A DNA stretch of 58,313 bases from an uncultured Archangium sp. (GCA_903905455.1 CAIVGN010000120.1:1-58313), one strand, 5' to 3'. Shown: positions 36,748 to 45,909, numbered from the stretch's first letter. Made by a program: numbers and translations. The notes: generated by a model not told the origin, from the letters alone.

Positions 36748-39700
36748 CTAGCGGAAGTGGTGCACCTGCGGCGTGACCGGCAGCTCGGGCAAGAGCGCCT
36801 CGAGGTGCGTCACCTTCAGGTTCACCACCTTGCCGCTGCGCTCGACGCGGCCCGTGGCCACCAGCAGCGGCGTGCCGGTGATCTCCCGGCGGTATTTGTC
36901 GAAGAGGTGGGGTTCGACGATCACGTTGGCGATGCCCGCCTCGTCTTCCATCGAGAGGAAGGTGAAGCCCTTCGCCGTGGGAGGCCGCTGGCGGACGATC
37001 ACCAGGCCCCCCAGCTTCGCGCTGCGCCCGCTGCTCACCTTGCCCAACTCGGCCGAGGTCACCGCGCCCAGGCGCTTCAACTGCGGCCGCAGCAGGCCCA
37101 CCGGGTGCGCCTCGAGCGAGAGGCTCACCGTCTCGAAGTCGGCCGACACGCGCTCGGGTGCCGTCATCAGGGGGAACTGGGCGCGGTCGGCCACCATCGG
37201 CAGGCCGAAGAAGAGATCGTCTTCGTCGAAGGGCCCCAGGGCGTGCAGGTCCCACAGGGCGTTGCGGCGGTTGTGGCACAGCGAATTGAGCGCCCCGGCC
37301 AGGGCCAGCCGGGTCAGCTCGTGGCGCGGCATGCGGGTGCGCTGGGCAAGATCGGCCACCGAGACGAAGGGCCCGTCACGGCGCGCCGCCTCGAGGCGCC
37401 GGGCGCTGTCTTCCCGCAGGCCCCGCACCAGCTCGAAGCCCAGGCGCAGCACCGGCTGCCGCGGCCGTCGCCCCCCGGCCGGCGGGGCGCGCACCGCCAC
37501 CTCGTCGTCGTCGAGCTCGAGGCCGCAGGTCCACGCCGAGGCGTTGACGTCCACGGCGCGCACCTCGACCCCGTGCCTCCGCGCGTCGTCCACCAGGGTG
37601 TGCGGGGCGTAGAAGCCCATGGGCTGGGCGTCGAGCAGCGCCGCGCAGAAGGCCGCCGGGTAGTAGTGCTTGAGCCACGACGAGGCGTAGGCGATCAACG
37701 CGAACGACGCCGAGTGGCTCTCGGGGAAGCCGTAGTGCGAGAAGCCCTTGAAGCTGTCGAAGCAGCGCTCGGCGAACTCCCGGGTGTAGCCCCGGCCCAC
37801 CGAGCCCTCGATGAAGCGCTCGCGGAACGGGGGCAGCAGCTCGTCGGCCCGCTTGTTGGTCAGCGCCCGGCGCAGGCGATCCGATTCCCCCGCCGAGAAG
37901 CCCGCGGCCACCATGGCCAGCTTCATCGCCTGCTCCTGGAACAGCGGCACGCCCAGGGTGCGGCTCAAGATGTCGCGCACCTCCGGCGAGGGGTAGGTCA
38001 CCGCCTCTTCCCCGTTCCGGCGGCGCAGGTAGGGGTGCACCATGTCGCCGACGATCGGCCCGGGGCGGATGATCGCGATCTCCACCACCAGGTCGTAGAA
38101 GCAGCGCGGCTTGAGCCGCGGCAGCATGTTCTGCTGCGCCCGGCTCTCGACCTGGAAGGTGCCGATGGAGTCGCCCTCGCAGAGCATGTCGTAGACCGCG
38201 GGATCTTCCGCGGGGATGGTGGCCATCGACCACCCCCGGCCGGTGGTCTCTTCGATGAGCGACAGGCAGCGGGAGATCACCGTCAGCATGCCCAGCGCCA
38301 GCAGGTCGACCTTCAAGATGTTCAGCGCCGAGAGATCGTCCTTTTCCCACTGCACCACGGTGCGCTGCTCCATGGAGCCGTTCTCCAGCGGCACCAGCGC
38401 GGTGAGATCGCCCTGGGTGATGACGAAGCCGCCGACGTGAATCGAGAGGTGCCGGGGCATGCCCACCAGCTGCCGCGCCAGCGCCACCGTCTGCTGCACC
38501 GCGAGGTCGGCCGCCGAGAGCCCCGCCTCCGAGAGCTGGGTGGCGCCCACGTCTTCGCCGAAGTCGATGGCCTTGCTGAGCCGGTCCACCTGGTCCAGCG
38601 AGAGGCCCAGCGCCTTGCCCACCTCGCGCGTGGCCATGCGCCCGCGAAAGCAGATGTGCTCGCACACCATGGCCGCCCGGTGCCGGCCGTGCTTCTCGTA
38701 GACGTACTGCAGCACCTCCTCGCGGCGGTCGTGCTCGAAGTCCACGTCGATGTCCGGCGGTTCGCGGCGCTCCATGGAGAGGAAGCGCTCGAAGAGCAAC
38801 CCCATGCGCACCGGGTCGATGGCGGTGATCTGCAGCGCGAAGCACACCGCCGAGTTGGCCGCGCTCCCCCGCCCCTGGCACAAGATGCCCCGGCCCCGGG
38901 CGAAACGGACGATGTCCCACAGGGCGAGGAAGTAGCCGGGGTACGCCAGCGCCTCGATGAGCGTGTATTCCTTCTGGATCTGCCGCCGCACGTCGTCGGG
39001 GATGCCGGTGGGGTAGCGCACCCGCAGGCCCTCTTCGACCAACTGCACCAGGAACTGCATGGCCGTCAGCCCCGGCGGCAGCGCCGCTTCGCTGAACTGG
39101 TAGCGCAGCTGGTCGAGCGAGAACTGGCAGGCCTCCGAGAGCTCGAGGGTGCGCCCCACCACCTCGGGCATGTCGGGGAAGAGGGCCACCAGCTCGGCGG
39201 GTGACTTGAGGGTGCGCTCGGCGTTGGGGAAGAGCAGCGTGCCGGCCTTCGCCACCGTGGTCGCGCAACGGATGGCGGTCATCACGTCTTGCAACGGCTG
39301 GCGTTCGCGCCGGTGGGTGTGCACGTCGTTGTGCGCCAGCAGCGGCACCTCCAGCGCCCGGGCCCAGGCCTGCGCGCGGTGCACCCGGGCCTCGTCGTCG
39401 GCCGCGAGGTGCCGGGTCACCCCCACGTAGAAGCGCCCGGGGAAGGCCTCGGCCAGCGCGTGCAGCGACGACGACTCGCCTTCGGGCGCCTGGGGCAACA
39501 CCGCGATCAACCCCTCGGACTGCTCGGCCACGCGTTGCCAGTCGAGGCCCGCCTCGCCCTTGGGGTGCGCGAGCCGGCTGGACGAGATGAGGCGGCTCAA
39601 GTTCGCGTAGCCCGTGGCGTTGGCCACGTAGAGCACCACCTTCGGCGCGCCCCACAAGGTCATCGACGAGGCGAGGAGCAGCTTGAGCTGCCTTTCTTTC

Positions 39701-39858
39701 GCCTCGAGGTGCGCCTTCACCAGCCCGTAGAAGCCGTCGTCGTCGCACAGGGCCAGGGCCGAGAGCCCCAGCTCGGCCGCGCGGCACACGAGTTCCTCGG
39801 GGTGCGAGGCCCCGGTGAGGAAGCTGTAGTTCGAGCGGCACACGAGCTCGGCGTACAT
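36748..39858 (-). CDS. dnaE2: Error-prone DNA polymerase III alpha-like subunit DnaE2 (ImuC)
   Basis: A 1036-residue C-family polymerase for damage-induced mutagenesis. The PHP domain (about 1-200) starts YAELVCRSNYSFLTGASHPEEL; the HxH metal ligands of replicative DnaE are lost (CRSNYSF). The catalytic Asp pair is PPDIDVDF (Asp369, Asp371), with the third acidic residue in LKVDLLALGML. The finger region and a C-terminal OB domain (about 910-1020, GGLVIVRQRPPTAKGFTF) follow. Length and motifs are those of DnaE2/ImuC rather than DnaE1 (about 1160). It begins at once after the imuB stop and works with ImuA and ImuB in translesion synthesis. Confidence 0.95.
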   Translation of the reverse strand: MYAELVCRSNYSFLTGASHPEELVCRAAELGLSALALCDDDGFYGLVKAHLEAKERQLKLLLASSMTLWGAPKVVLYVANATGYANLSRLISSSRLAHPKGEAGLDWQRVAEQSEGLIAVLPQAPEGESSSLHALAEAFPGRFYVGVTRHLAADDEARVHRAQAWARALEVPLLAHNDVHTHRRERQPLQDVMTAIRCATTVAKAGTLLFPNAERTLKSPAELVALFPDMPEVVGRTLELSEACQFSLDQLRYQFSEAALPPGLTAMQFLVQLVEEGLRVRYPTGIPDDVRRQIQKEYTLIEALAYPGYFLALWDIVRFARGRGILCQGRGSAANSAVCFALQITAIDPVRMGLLFERFLSMERREPPDIDVDFEHDRREEVLQYVYEKHGRHRAAMVCEHICFRGRMATREVGKALGLSLDQVDRLSKAIDFGEDVGATQLSEAGLSAADLAVQQTVALARQLVGMPRHLSIHVGGFVITQGDLTALVPLENGSMEQRTVVQWEKDDLSALNILKVDLLALGMLTVISRCLSLIEETTGRGWSMATIPAEDPAVYDMLCEGDSIGTFQVESRAQQNMLPRLKPRCFYDLVVEIAIIRPGPIVGDMVHPYLRRRNGEEAVTYPSPEVRDILSRTLGVPLFQEQAMKLAMVAAGFSAGESDRLRRALTNKRADELLPPFRERFIEGSVGRGYTREFAERCFDSFKGFSHYGFPESHSASFALIAYASSWLKHYYPAAFCAALLDAQPMGFYAPHTLVDDARRHGVEVRAVDVNASAWTCGLELDDDEVAVRAPPAGGRRPRQPVLRLGFELVRGLREDSARRLEAARRDGPFVSVADLAQRTRMPRHELTRLALAGALNSLCHNRRNALWDLHALGPFDEDDLFFGLPMVADRAQFPLMTAPERVSADFETVSLSLEAHPVGLLRPQLKRLGAVTSAELGKVSSGRSAKLGGLVIVRQRPPTAKGFTFLSMEDEAGIANVIVEPHLFDKYRREITGTPLLVATGRVERSGKVVNLKVTHLEALLPELPVTPQVHHFR

Positions 39859-41439
39859 TCAGTCGAAGACCCCCTGCGCGTAGAAGGCGCCGTCCTGGCC
39901 ATCGCGGAAGACCCACAGCTGCCCCACGCCCTCGAGCGAGAGTCGGTAGTAGTCGCGGGAAAAGGGGTCGGGGCTCCACCACGCGCCCACCAGCCGCTCG
40001 GGCCCGGTGAGCGCCTCGACGCGGTGCCGGCGGCCCGCGAGCGTGACGTGCAGCAGCGCGCCGTCGGGCGAGAGCTCGGCGGGCAGCAGGCTGGGTTCCT
40101 TGAAGAGCCGCGGAGGGCGGGCCTCGAAGGTGGGCAACGAGAGCGCGCCGTGTTGTTCGGTCTTCGCCTTTCGTTTGGGCCAGGGGGCGTCGTTGGCCCC
40201 GCGAGGCGCTGGGGGCCGCGGCCCTTCTCCCGGCACCGGCACCGCGCCCTGTTGGCGCAGCGAAAGGGGAACACAGTGCCAGGCAGCCTCGGGCCGGTGG
40301 GTGGCCACCGCCTCGGCCGAGAAGAGCGCGTCTTCGCCCAGCGCCGACTGCAGCCTGGACATCACCACCTCCAGCTCCACTTCCCCCGCCGGGGCATCGC
40401 CCAGCACCAGCTGGCGCCCGTGATCGGCGCTCGCCTCGTCGACCCGCAGGTGCAGCGTGGTGATCGGCTGGCGCACGGTGAGATCGGTCATGCGGTGGCG
40501 GATGAGCTCCACCAGCAGCCGGCTCTCGGCCGACGCGCGGGCGAGCAGCAGCGGCACCTCGAGCGGGCTCCCCCCCTCGAGGCCCACCGTCGCCGTCAGC
40601 CGCACCGCGGCCAGCTGTCGCCCCTGGAGCCGCCCGCAGAGCCGATCGACGAGCATCTTGAGCGCGAAGAGCACCGGCTCGAGCTGCTCGGCGGGCCAGT
40701 CGAGCTGCACCGACTCTTCGAGCACCTCGGGCAACACGTCGGGCACGAAGCGCGAGTCGTCTTCGCCCCGGCACAGCCGCGCGGCCTGGAGCCCCATCGA
40801 GCCGAAGCGCCCCACCAGCGCCCCCGTGGGCAGCCCCGCGAGCTCGCCTAAGGTCGAGAGCCCCAGGGCCCGGAACGGCGCGGCGGCCCCGGCCCCCAGC
40901 CAGCCCTCTTCGAGCGCCAGCAGGGGCAGCTTCGCCACCTGCGCCCCGCCGCGCTCGGGCACCACGGTGAGGGTGTCCACCGTCCACCTGGCGAGGGCCT
41001 GGGTGCTGAAGCGCTCGGAGCCCACCACACACCGCCCCCGCAGCCCCACCGCGCGGCAGGCGCCCAGCACGCGCTGCCCCCAGCGCTCCTCGGAGCCGCT
41101 CAGGTGCGTCGCCGAGGCGTCGAGCCACAGCCCCTCGGGCGCGTCGACCTGGAACCCCGGCGCCAGCGGCAAGAGCAGCTCGCCCAGCGACGCGAGGGCC
41201 TTCGCCTCGGCGTCCCCGTCGAAGCGCAGCCGCACCACCGACGGCTCGAGGGCCATGGCCGAGGCGACGGTCGCGCCGGGCCGCACGCCGCGCTTGAGCG
41301 CCGCCCCGGACGCGAAGCGCACGCGCTGGCTGCCCTTCTCGTCGGCGTGCAGCACCACCGGCCGCCCCGACAGCGAGGGTTGTTCCAGCACCCGGCGCTG
41401 CACCGGGAAGCGGGGAAGAAAGAGGTACGAAAGGCGCAT
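39859..41439 (-). CDS. imuB: ImuB, Y-family polymerase-like mutagenesis protein
   Basis: A 526-residue Y-family-like protein without polymerase activity. The N-terminal palm strand that holds the catalytic Asp in real Y polymerases reads LSYLFLPRFPVQRR, with no acidic residue, as is usual for ImuB. It retains the helix-hairpin-helix region (LSTLGELAGLPTGALVGRFG) and the little-finger region. A Pro/Arg-rich linker (about 395-425) leads to a C-terminal part of about 100 residues that is expected to bind ImuA and DnaE2. It sits between imuA (2 bp) and dnaE2 (0 bp), forming a compact operon. Confidence 0.92.
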   Translation of the reverse strand: MRLSYLFLPRFPVQRRVLEQPSLSGRPVVLHADEKGSQRVRFASGAALKRGVRPGATVASAMALEPSVVRLRFDGDAEAKALASLGELLLPLAPGFQVDAPEGLWLDASATHLSGSEERWGQRVLGACRAVGLRGRCVVGSERFSTQALARWTVDTLTVVPERGGAQVAKLPLLALEEGWLGAGAAAPFRALGLSTLGELAGLPTGALVGRFGSMGLQAARLCRGEDDSRFVPDVLPEVLEESVQLDWPAEQLEPVLFALKMLVDRLCGRLQGRQLAAVRLTATVGLEGGSPLEVPLLLARASAESRLLVELIRHRMTDLTVRQPITTLHLRVDEASADHGRQLVLGDAPAGEVELEVVMSRLQSALGEDALFSAEAVATHRPEAAWHCVPLSLRQQGAVPVPGEGPRPPAPRGANDAPWPKRKAKTEQHGALSLPTFEARPPRLFKEPSLLPAELSPDGALLHVTLAGRRHRVEALTGPERLVGAWWSPDPFSRDYYRLSLEGVGQLWVFRDGQDGAFYAQGVFD

Positions 41440-41441
41440 GG

Positions 41442-42287
41442 TCAGCCCCTTCGGTGCGAGGCGGTGCGGGGCAAGACGAGGGGCCCGTCACGCCCCGGCC
41501 GCGCGCCCCAGGCGGGGTAGCCGTCGCGCAGCAGGTTCTTCTTCGGTCGCTGCAGCGAGTCGCTGGGCACCACCGGCAGCCACAGCGGCGGCGCCCAGGG
41601 GCGGTCGAGGGGGCGCCCACGCAGCGGCCGGCTGGGCACCACCGCGCGGCGGCCGTGGGGGGCGGCGATCTCGAAGGTGGGCGTACACGAGGGCGCCTCG
41701 AGCGGGTCTTCGGCGCGCACCACGTGCAGCGAGCGCGCCCCGCCCTTCGCCACCGAGCGGGTCTTCATCATCAGCCGCACGAAGCCCTGGGCCGGCGCGG
41801 CGCTGGAGGTCACCAGCACCAGCAGCGAGCCCCCCAGCCGGGCGGCGTCGAGGAGCTTCCGGGTGTCGGTCATCGTCAACTGCACCCCGGTGTGGGTGAC
41901 GTCGAGCACCACGCAGGTGAAGGCCCCGCTGCGCAGCAGCTGCATGGCCGTCCACACCAGCTGGCCGGGGGCCTTCGGCCGGGCGATGAGCAGGCGAGGG
42001 AGTTCGACCCCCAGGGCCGCCGCCGCCGGGGGGTAGAGTTCCTGCGGGCCGTCGACCCAGGCCGAGAGCCGCTGCTCGCGCCCCGCCGCGGCCACCAGGC
42101 GCAGCGCCACGGTGGTGCGCCCCGACGCCTCTTCCCCGCACAGCTCGACCCCCGAGCCGAGCCGGAAGGCCCCGAAGTCATCGAGCTCGGCCACCCCCGT
42201 GCGCAACCCCAGCACGAGCTCCCGGGGCGCGGCCTCGAGCTTGCGGATCTTTTCCCTGAGCTGTTCCACCACTGCCGATTGAGCCAT
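41442..42287 (-). CDS. imuA: ImuA, RecA-like mutagenesis protein
   Basis: A 281-residue RecA/SulA-like protein. An N-terminal helix (VVEQLREKIRKLEAAP) is followed by TGVAELDDFGAF, the degenerate Walker A region LCGEEASGRTTVALRL and the strand CVVLDVTHTG. The C-terminus is Arg/Pro-rich and ends near RTASHRRG. It is the first gene of imuA-imuB-dnaE2. The ATG at 42287 has a good ribosome binding site (GGGAG, about 7 nt upstream). A LexA box lies 16-32 bp before the start, so DNA damage should induce the operon. Confidence 0.9.
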   Translation of the reverse strand: MAQSAVVEQLREKIRKLEAAPRELVLGLRTGVAELDDFGAFRLGSGVELCGEEASGRTTVALRLVAAAGREQRLSAWVDGPQELYPPAAAALGVELPRLLIARPKAPGQLVWTAMQLLRSGAFTCVVLDVTHTGVQLTMTDTRKLLDAARLGGSLLVLVTSSAAPAQGFVRLMMKTRSVAKGGARSLHVVRAEDPLEAPSCTPTFEIAAPHGRRAVVPSRPLRGRPLDRPWAPPLWLPVVPSDSLQRPKKNLLRDGYPAWGARPGRDGPLVLPRTASHRRG

Positions 42288-42302
42288 CGCGTGCTCCCTG
42301 AT

Positions 42303-42319
42303 ACTGAACGCGCGTATAG
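42303..42319 (-). promoter_or_regulatory. LexA box of the Myxococcus type upstream of imuA
   Basis: On the minus strand the site reads CTATACGCGCGTTCAGT. From memory, the consensus reported for M. xanthus LexA is CTRHAMRYBYGTTCAGS; 16 of 17 positions agree, the last base being the exception. It ends 15 bp before the imuA ATG and overlaps a TATACG that could be the -10, so bound LexA would block transcription. Confidence 0.7.
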
Positions 42320-42426
42320 TACACCCCGGCACTGACAAGTGATTTCCAGGCCGGTAAATCGGCCCGGGCGCGATTCACACGTTTCTCAACGGGTGCGCCT
42401 GTCCGCGCTCGCTACGATGCCCGCCC

Positions 42427-43623
42427 ATGACGGACACGCTGTCGGGTGACACCCAGCTGAGCGAGGCCACGAAGTCGCAGGCCGTCACCACCCCGGGTAA
42501 CCCGGCCCGCAGCACGGTGCTCCCCCGGGTCGAGTGGGAAGGGCCGGAGCCCAAGGTGAACCCCTCGCAGCGCCACCGCTTCGAGGAGCTGGGGCTGCTG
42601 GGCGAAGGGGGCATGGGCGAGGTGGTGCTGGCCAGGGATCACGACATCGAGCGAGAGGTGGCGCTCAAGCGGCTGCCTGCCAACTGCGATCTCGGCCGGG
42701 TGCTGCGCTTCGTCGAGGAGATCCGCACCGTCGGCCAGCTCGAGCACCCCAACATCATGCCGGTGCACGACGTGGGGGTCGACGCCTCGGGCCGGTACTT
42801 CTTCGTGATGAAGCACCTCCACGGGCAGACCCTGGAGTCGGTCATCGCGAAGCTCGCCGCCGGCGACGCGCAGACCCACGCGCGCTTCACCATGCCAGTG
42901 CGCGTGCAGCTCTTCCTCTCGGTGCTCAACGCCATGGGCTACGCGCACCAGCACGGCTTCATCCACCGCGATCTCAAGCCGGCGAACATCATGGTGGGGC
43001 CGTTCGGTGAAGTGACGGTGATGGACTGGGGGCTGGCCAAGCGCATCCGCGCCCCGGAGCGACCGTCGCACGACGCGGCGATCAGCGGCCCGCGCGACGG
43101 CACGGTGCTCCAGACGCAGCTGGGCGCGGTGATGGGCACCCCGCTCTACATGTCACCCGAGCAGGCGAGCGGGGCCAACGACACCCTCGACGAGCGCAGC
43201 GATCTCTACGCGCTGACCGTCATCTTCCACGAGCTGCTGCACCTCGAGCACTACCTGCACGGGTCCGACGATCTCCAGCGCGTGCTCGACGGGGTGAAGA
43301 CGAAGGTGCCGGTGTTGCAACCGGCGAGCCTCAAGGCGGGCCGGTACCAGGTGTCGGCCGAGCTCGACTGGTTCTTGAAGAAGGGTTTTGAGAAAGACCC
43401 GGCCCAGCGCTACCAGTCGGTGGTCGAGATGCAGGACGAGCTGCAGCGCATCATCAGCGGCGCGTGCCGGGTGCAGTGCCAGCGCACCTTCGCCAAGCGG
43501 GCGCTGCACGAGGCCTCGCGGCTGGTCGACGAGCGGCCGGTGGTGATGATCTTCGCCAGCACCGCGGTGGGCGCGTTGTTCCTGGCGGCCATCGTCAAGT
43601 CGGTGCTCTCACTGCTGGGCTGA
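42427..43623 (+). CDS. Ser/Thr protein kinase with C-terminal membrane anchor
   Basis: A 398-residue eukaryote-type kinase. A disordered N-terminus rich in Thr and Ser (1-48) precedes the kinase domain (about 52-350): GEGGMGEV, Lys81, HRDLKPAN (180-187), metal motif DWG (200-202, in place of DFG, common in bacterial members) and activation-segment end GTPLYMSPEQ. A single hydrophobic helix (about 372-395) ends the protein, so the kinase is tail-anchored with no outside domain. It diverges from imuA over 140 bp that include the LexA box, which might also affect this gene. The target is unknown. Confidence 0.92.
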   Translation: MTDTLSGDTQLSEATKSQAVTTPGNPARSTVLPRVEWEGPEPKVNPSQRHRFEELGLLGEGGMGEVVLARDHDIEREVALKRLPANCDLGRVLRFVEEIRTVGQLEHPNIMPVHDVGVDASGRYFFVMKHLHGQTLESVIAKLAAGDAQTHARFTMPVRVQLFLSVLNAMGYAHQHGFIHRDLKPANIMVGPFGEVTVMDWGLAKRIRAPERPSHDAAISGPRDGTVLQTQLGAVMGTPLYMSPEQASGANDTLDERSDLYALTVIFHELLHLEHYLHGSDDLQRVLDGVKTKVPVLQPASLKAGRYQVSAELDWFLKKGFEKDPAQRYQSVVEMQDELQRIISGACRVQCQRTFAKRALHEASRLVDERPVVMIFASTAVGALFLAAIVKSVLSLLG

Positions 43624-44187
43624 GCGCAGCGCCGGCCAGTCCTGCTCGAGCACGGCGTAGAGGAACGAGTCGCACCACTCGCCCTTGACCCACCAGTTCT
43701 CGCGCAGGTGCGCTTCGCGGCGCATGCCCACCTTCTCCATCACCCCGGATGAGCCCACGTTGCGAGGGTCGCAGTCGCCGTAGAGGCGGTGCAGCCCGAG
43801 CTGGGAGAAGCCGAAGTCGATGAGCCCGCGCAACGCCTCCGACGCGAGGCCCCGGCGCCAGTGATCCCGGCGCAGGTTGAACCACACCATGGCCTCGCGG
43901 TGCTCCGGTCGCTCGACGCGCAGGCCCACGCGCCCCAGGAGCCGGTCGTCACCCTTGAGGCAGAGCGCGAAGTCGTACACCTGCCGGGGCGACTGGCTGG
44001 CCGCGAGCACCGACGAGGCGAGGTACTTCTTCGTGCCTTCCTCATCGAGCACGTCGTTGAGCTGGTAGCGCACCACCAGCGGGTCGCGGTCGAGCACCTG
44101 CGCCTCGGGCCAGTCTTCGACGCGCAGCTCCCGCAGCACCAGCCGGGGAGTCTCGATTCGCACCGCCGCTGATGGCTCGTCGCCCAT
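43609..44187 (-). CDS. GNAT acetyltransferase of the RimJ/RimL type
   Basis: A 192-residue N-acetyltransferase. It starts with the family-typical ETPRLVLRELRVEDW, has the strand GRVGLRVERPEHREAMVWF and the acetyl-CoA loop RRGLASEALRGLIDFGF, then LHRLYGDCDPRNVGSSGVMEKVGMRREAHLRE. It resembles enzymes that acetylate protein N-termini or small amines; the substrate cannot be fixed. Its end overlaps the end of the kinase gene by 15 bp. Confidence 0.9.
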   Translation of the reverse strand: MGDEPSAAVRIETPRLVLRELRVEDWPEAQVLDRDPLVVRYQLNDVLDEEGTKKYLASSVLAASQSPRQVYDFALCLKGDDRLLGRVGLRVERPEHREAMVWFNLRRDHWRRGLASEALRGLIDFGFSQLGLHRLYGDCDPRNVGSSGVMEKVGMRREAHLRENWWVKGEWCDSFLYAVLEQDWPALRSAQQ

Positions 44188-44258
44188 TGCGCGGACCTTA
44201 CGTCGCGCACCGCAGACTCCGCGAGCGCGCCGGGGAAGATGGCCTACGCTTGGGCCCC

Positions 44259-44711
44259 ATGTTCAGAGCACTGCTGCTCGTCACTCTCTTCGCGCTGCAG
44301 GCCCACGCCGCCGCGCCGCTCCCGTTGGTGTTCGCCGAGTCGATCGCCGGGCTCAAACCCGGCATGACCCGGGCGCAGGTGCTCAAGTTGGGCCACCGGC
44401 TCGAGCCCGAGGGCATCGATCGCGCCGAGCGCACCGGCTTCTTCTCAGGCCCGATGCTGCTGCTCTTCGATGCTCACGACACGCTGGTGCTCATCAGCGT
44501 CGATCTCCACAAGAGCGCCGGCCTCCAGTTCGGGAAGAAACACCTCCCGCCCCGCGCCACGCTCCAGCAGCTCTCCGAGATTCTCCCGGGCTGCAAGCTC
44601 GAGCGGGGATCCGGCGGCAACGCGCTGTCGTGCGCCGACGCTCAGGGGCGGCTACTCAATGCCTATGACGACTTCGGAGCCCAGGTGTGGGTTCAGCTCG
44701 GGCCGGGGTGA
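44259..44711 (+). CDS. Small secreted protein of unknown function
   Basis: A 150-residue protein with a Sec signal (MFRALLLVTLFALQAHA, cut before AAPLP). The mature protein has the motif ESIAGLKPGMTRAQVLKLG, a helix-turn seen in SmpA/BamE-like and other small periplasmic proteins ('G.s...v...lG'), followed by beta strands (GPMLLLFDAHDTLVLISVDL). Two Cys (CKLERGSGGNALSC) may form a disulfide. A BamE-like fold is possible but unproven. It ends 3 bp before the response-regulator cyclase and may be cotranscribed with it. Confidence 0.72.
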   Translation: MFRALLLVTLFALQAHAAAPLPLVFAESIAGLKPGMTRAQVLKLGHRLEPEGIDRAERTGFFSGPMLLLFDAHDTLVLISVDLHKSAGLQFGKKHLPPRATLQQLSEILPGCKLERGSGGNALSCADAQGRLLNAYDDFGAQVWVQLGPG

Positions 44712-44714
44712 CGC

Positions 44715-45896
44715 GTGAAGAACCGCAACGACGAGACCGACGACGCCCCGCGCCCCGCCTGGGAGACGCTGGTGGGCCAGCGCGTCGAGAGCACCGCCCC
44801 GAGGCGCCCGGCACGCATCCTGGTGGTCGACGACGACGACGGCATGCGCCGCGCCCACGAGCGGCTGCTGCGCTCGGCGGGCCACGAGGTGCAGACCGCC
44901 GAAGACGGGGTGATCGCCCTGGCGGTGCTCGAGCGCGAGTGGTTCGACCTGGTGCTGCTCGACATGCGCATGCCGCGCCTCAGCGGCCTCGAGGTGCTCA
45001 CCAAGCTGCGCGCCGACCCGCGCACCGTCGAGCTGCCGGTGTTGATGTGCTCGGGCAGCGACGACATGGACGACATCGTGCGCTGCGTGGAGCTGGGCGC
45101 TGACGACTACCTGGTCAAGCCGCCCCGCGCCCAGCTGCTGCACGCCCGGGTACGGGCCGCCATCGAGCGGAAGTTCGCCCGCGACCAGGAGCGCGCCTAC
45201 CTCGCGAGCATCGACCGCGAGCGCCGCCGCGCCGATTCGTTGCTGGCCTCGCTCTTCCCGGCCCCGGTGGTCGAGGAGTTCCGCGCCACCGGCACCGTCG
45301 CCTCCCGCCGCCACGAAGACGTCGCGGTGCTCTTCTGCGACGTGGTGAGCTTCACCTCGTGGTGCGAGCGGCACACCCCGGAAGAGGTGGTCACCACGCT
45401 GCAGGCGATGGTGGTGCGCTTCGAGCAGGTGGCCGACCACCACGGGCTCCAGAAGATCAAGACCGTGGGTGACGCCTTCATGGCGACCGCGGGGCTCTTC
45501 GACGCCAGCGAAGACCCGGTGATGGCCTGCGTGCGCGCCGCCGGGGACATGATCGACGCCGTGCGCGAGTTCGACACCGGCTGGGAGGTGCGAGTGGGGG
45601 TGCACATCGGCCCGGTGGTCGCGGGCATCGTCGGGCACAAGCAGTTCCAGTTCGACGTGTGGGGAGACACGGTCAACACCGCGGCCCGCGTCGAACAGCA
45701 CGCGAAGCCGGGCACCACCGCCCTGAGCACCGCCGCCTGGGAGCGCGTCCGCGGGGCCCTCGAGACCAGCTCGATGGGCACCCTGGAGGTCAAGGGCAAG
45801 GGGCCGATGGAGCTCTTCGCGGTGATCAGCGACGCAGAAGCCGAGGCGCCCCGGCCGAGCCCCGGGGCGAAGAACCGCAAGCGGCGCCGGCACTGA
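44715..45896 (+). CDS. Response regulator with class III nucleotide cyclase output
   Basis: A 393-residue protein: receiver domain (about 33-150) with the phospho-acceptor Asp83 in LVLLDMRMPRLSG and Lys in YLVKPP, a short helical linker (ERKFARDQERAYLASIDRERRR), and a class III cyclase (about 190-365) with FCDVVSFTSW, KTVGDAFMATAG and FDVWGDTVNTAARVE. Phosphorylation should control production of cAMP or cGMP. The sensor kinase is not adjacent; the hybrid kinase at 2178 is distant. It starts with GTG at 44715. A basic C-terminal tail (KNRKRRRH) ends the protein. Confidence 0.92.
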   Translation: MKNRNDETDDAPRPAWETLVGQRVESTAPRRPARILVVDDDDGMRRAHERLLRSAGHEVQTAEDGVIALAVLEREWFDLVLLDMRMPRLSGLEVLTKLRADPRTVELPVLMCSGSDDMDDIVRCVELGADDYLVKPPRAQLLHARVRAAIERKFARDQERAYLASIDRERRRADSLLASLFPAPVVEEFRATGTVASRRHEDVAVLFCDVVSFTSWCERHTPEEVVTTLQAMVVRFEQVADHHGLQKIKTVGDAFMATAGLFDASEDPVMACVRAAGDMIDAVREFDTGWEVRVGVHIGPVVAGIVGHKQFQFDVWGDTVNTAARVEQHAKPGTTALSTAAWERVRGALETSSMGTLEVKGKGPMELFAVISDAEAEAPRPSPGAKNRKRRRH

Positions 45897-45909
45897 GCGG
45901 CGCGCCTCC

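Noticed and set aside
39859-41439. Missing catalytic Asp in ImuB as a loss of function
   Set aside because: Absence of the catalytic residues is normal for ImuB, which acts as an adaptor for DnaE2.
37376-41620. Very long minus-strand frame across dnaE2 and imuB
   Set aside because: It is out of frame with the real polymerase motifs and made of Arg/Gly/Pro/Ala runs; no homology visible.
43024-43032. DWG instead of DFG in the Ser/Thr kinase as a sign of inactivity
   Set aside because: DWG is common in active bacterial Ser/Thr kinases, and the Lys and HRD residues are present.
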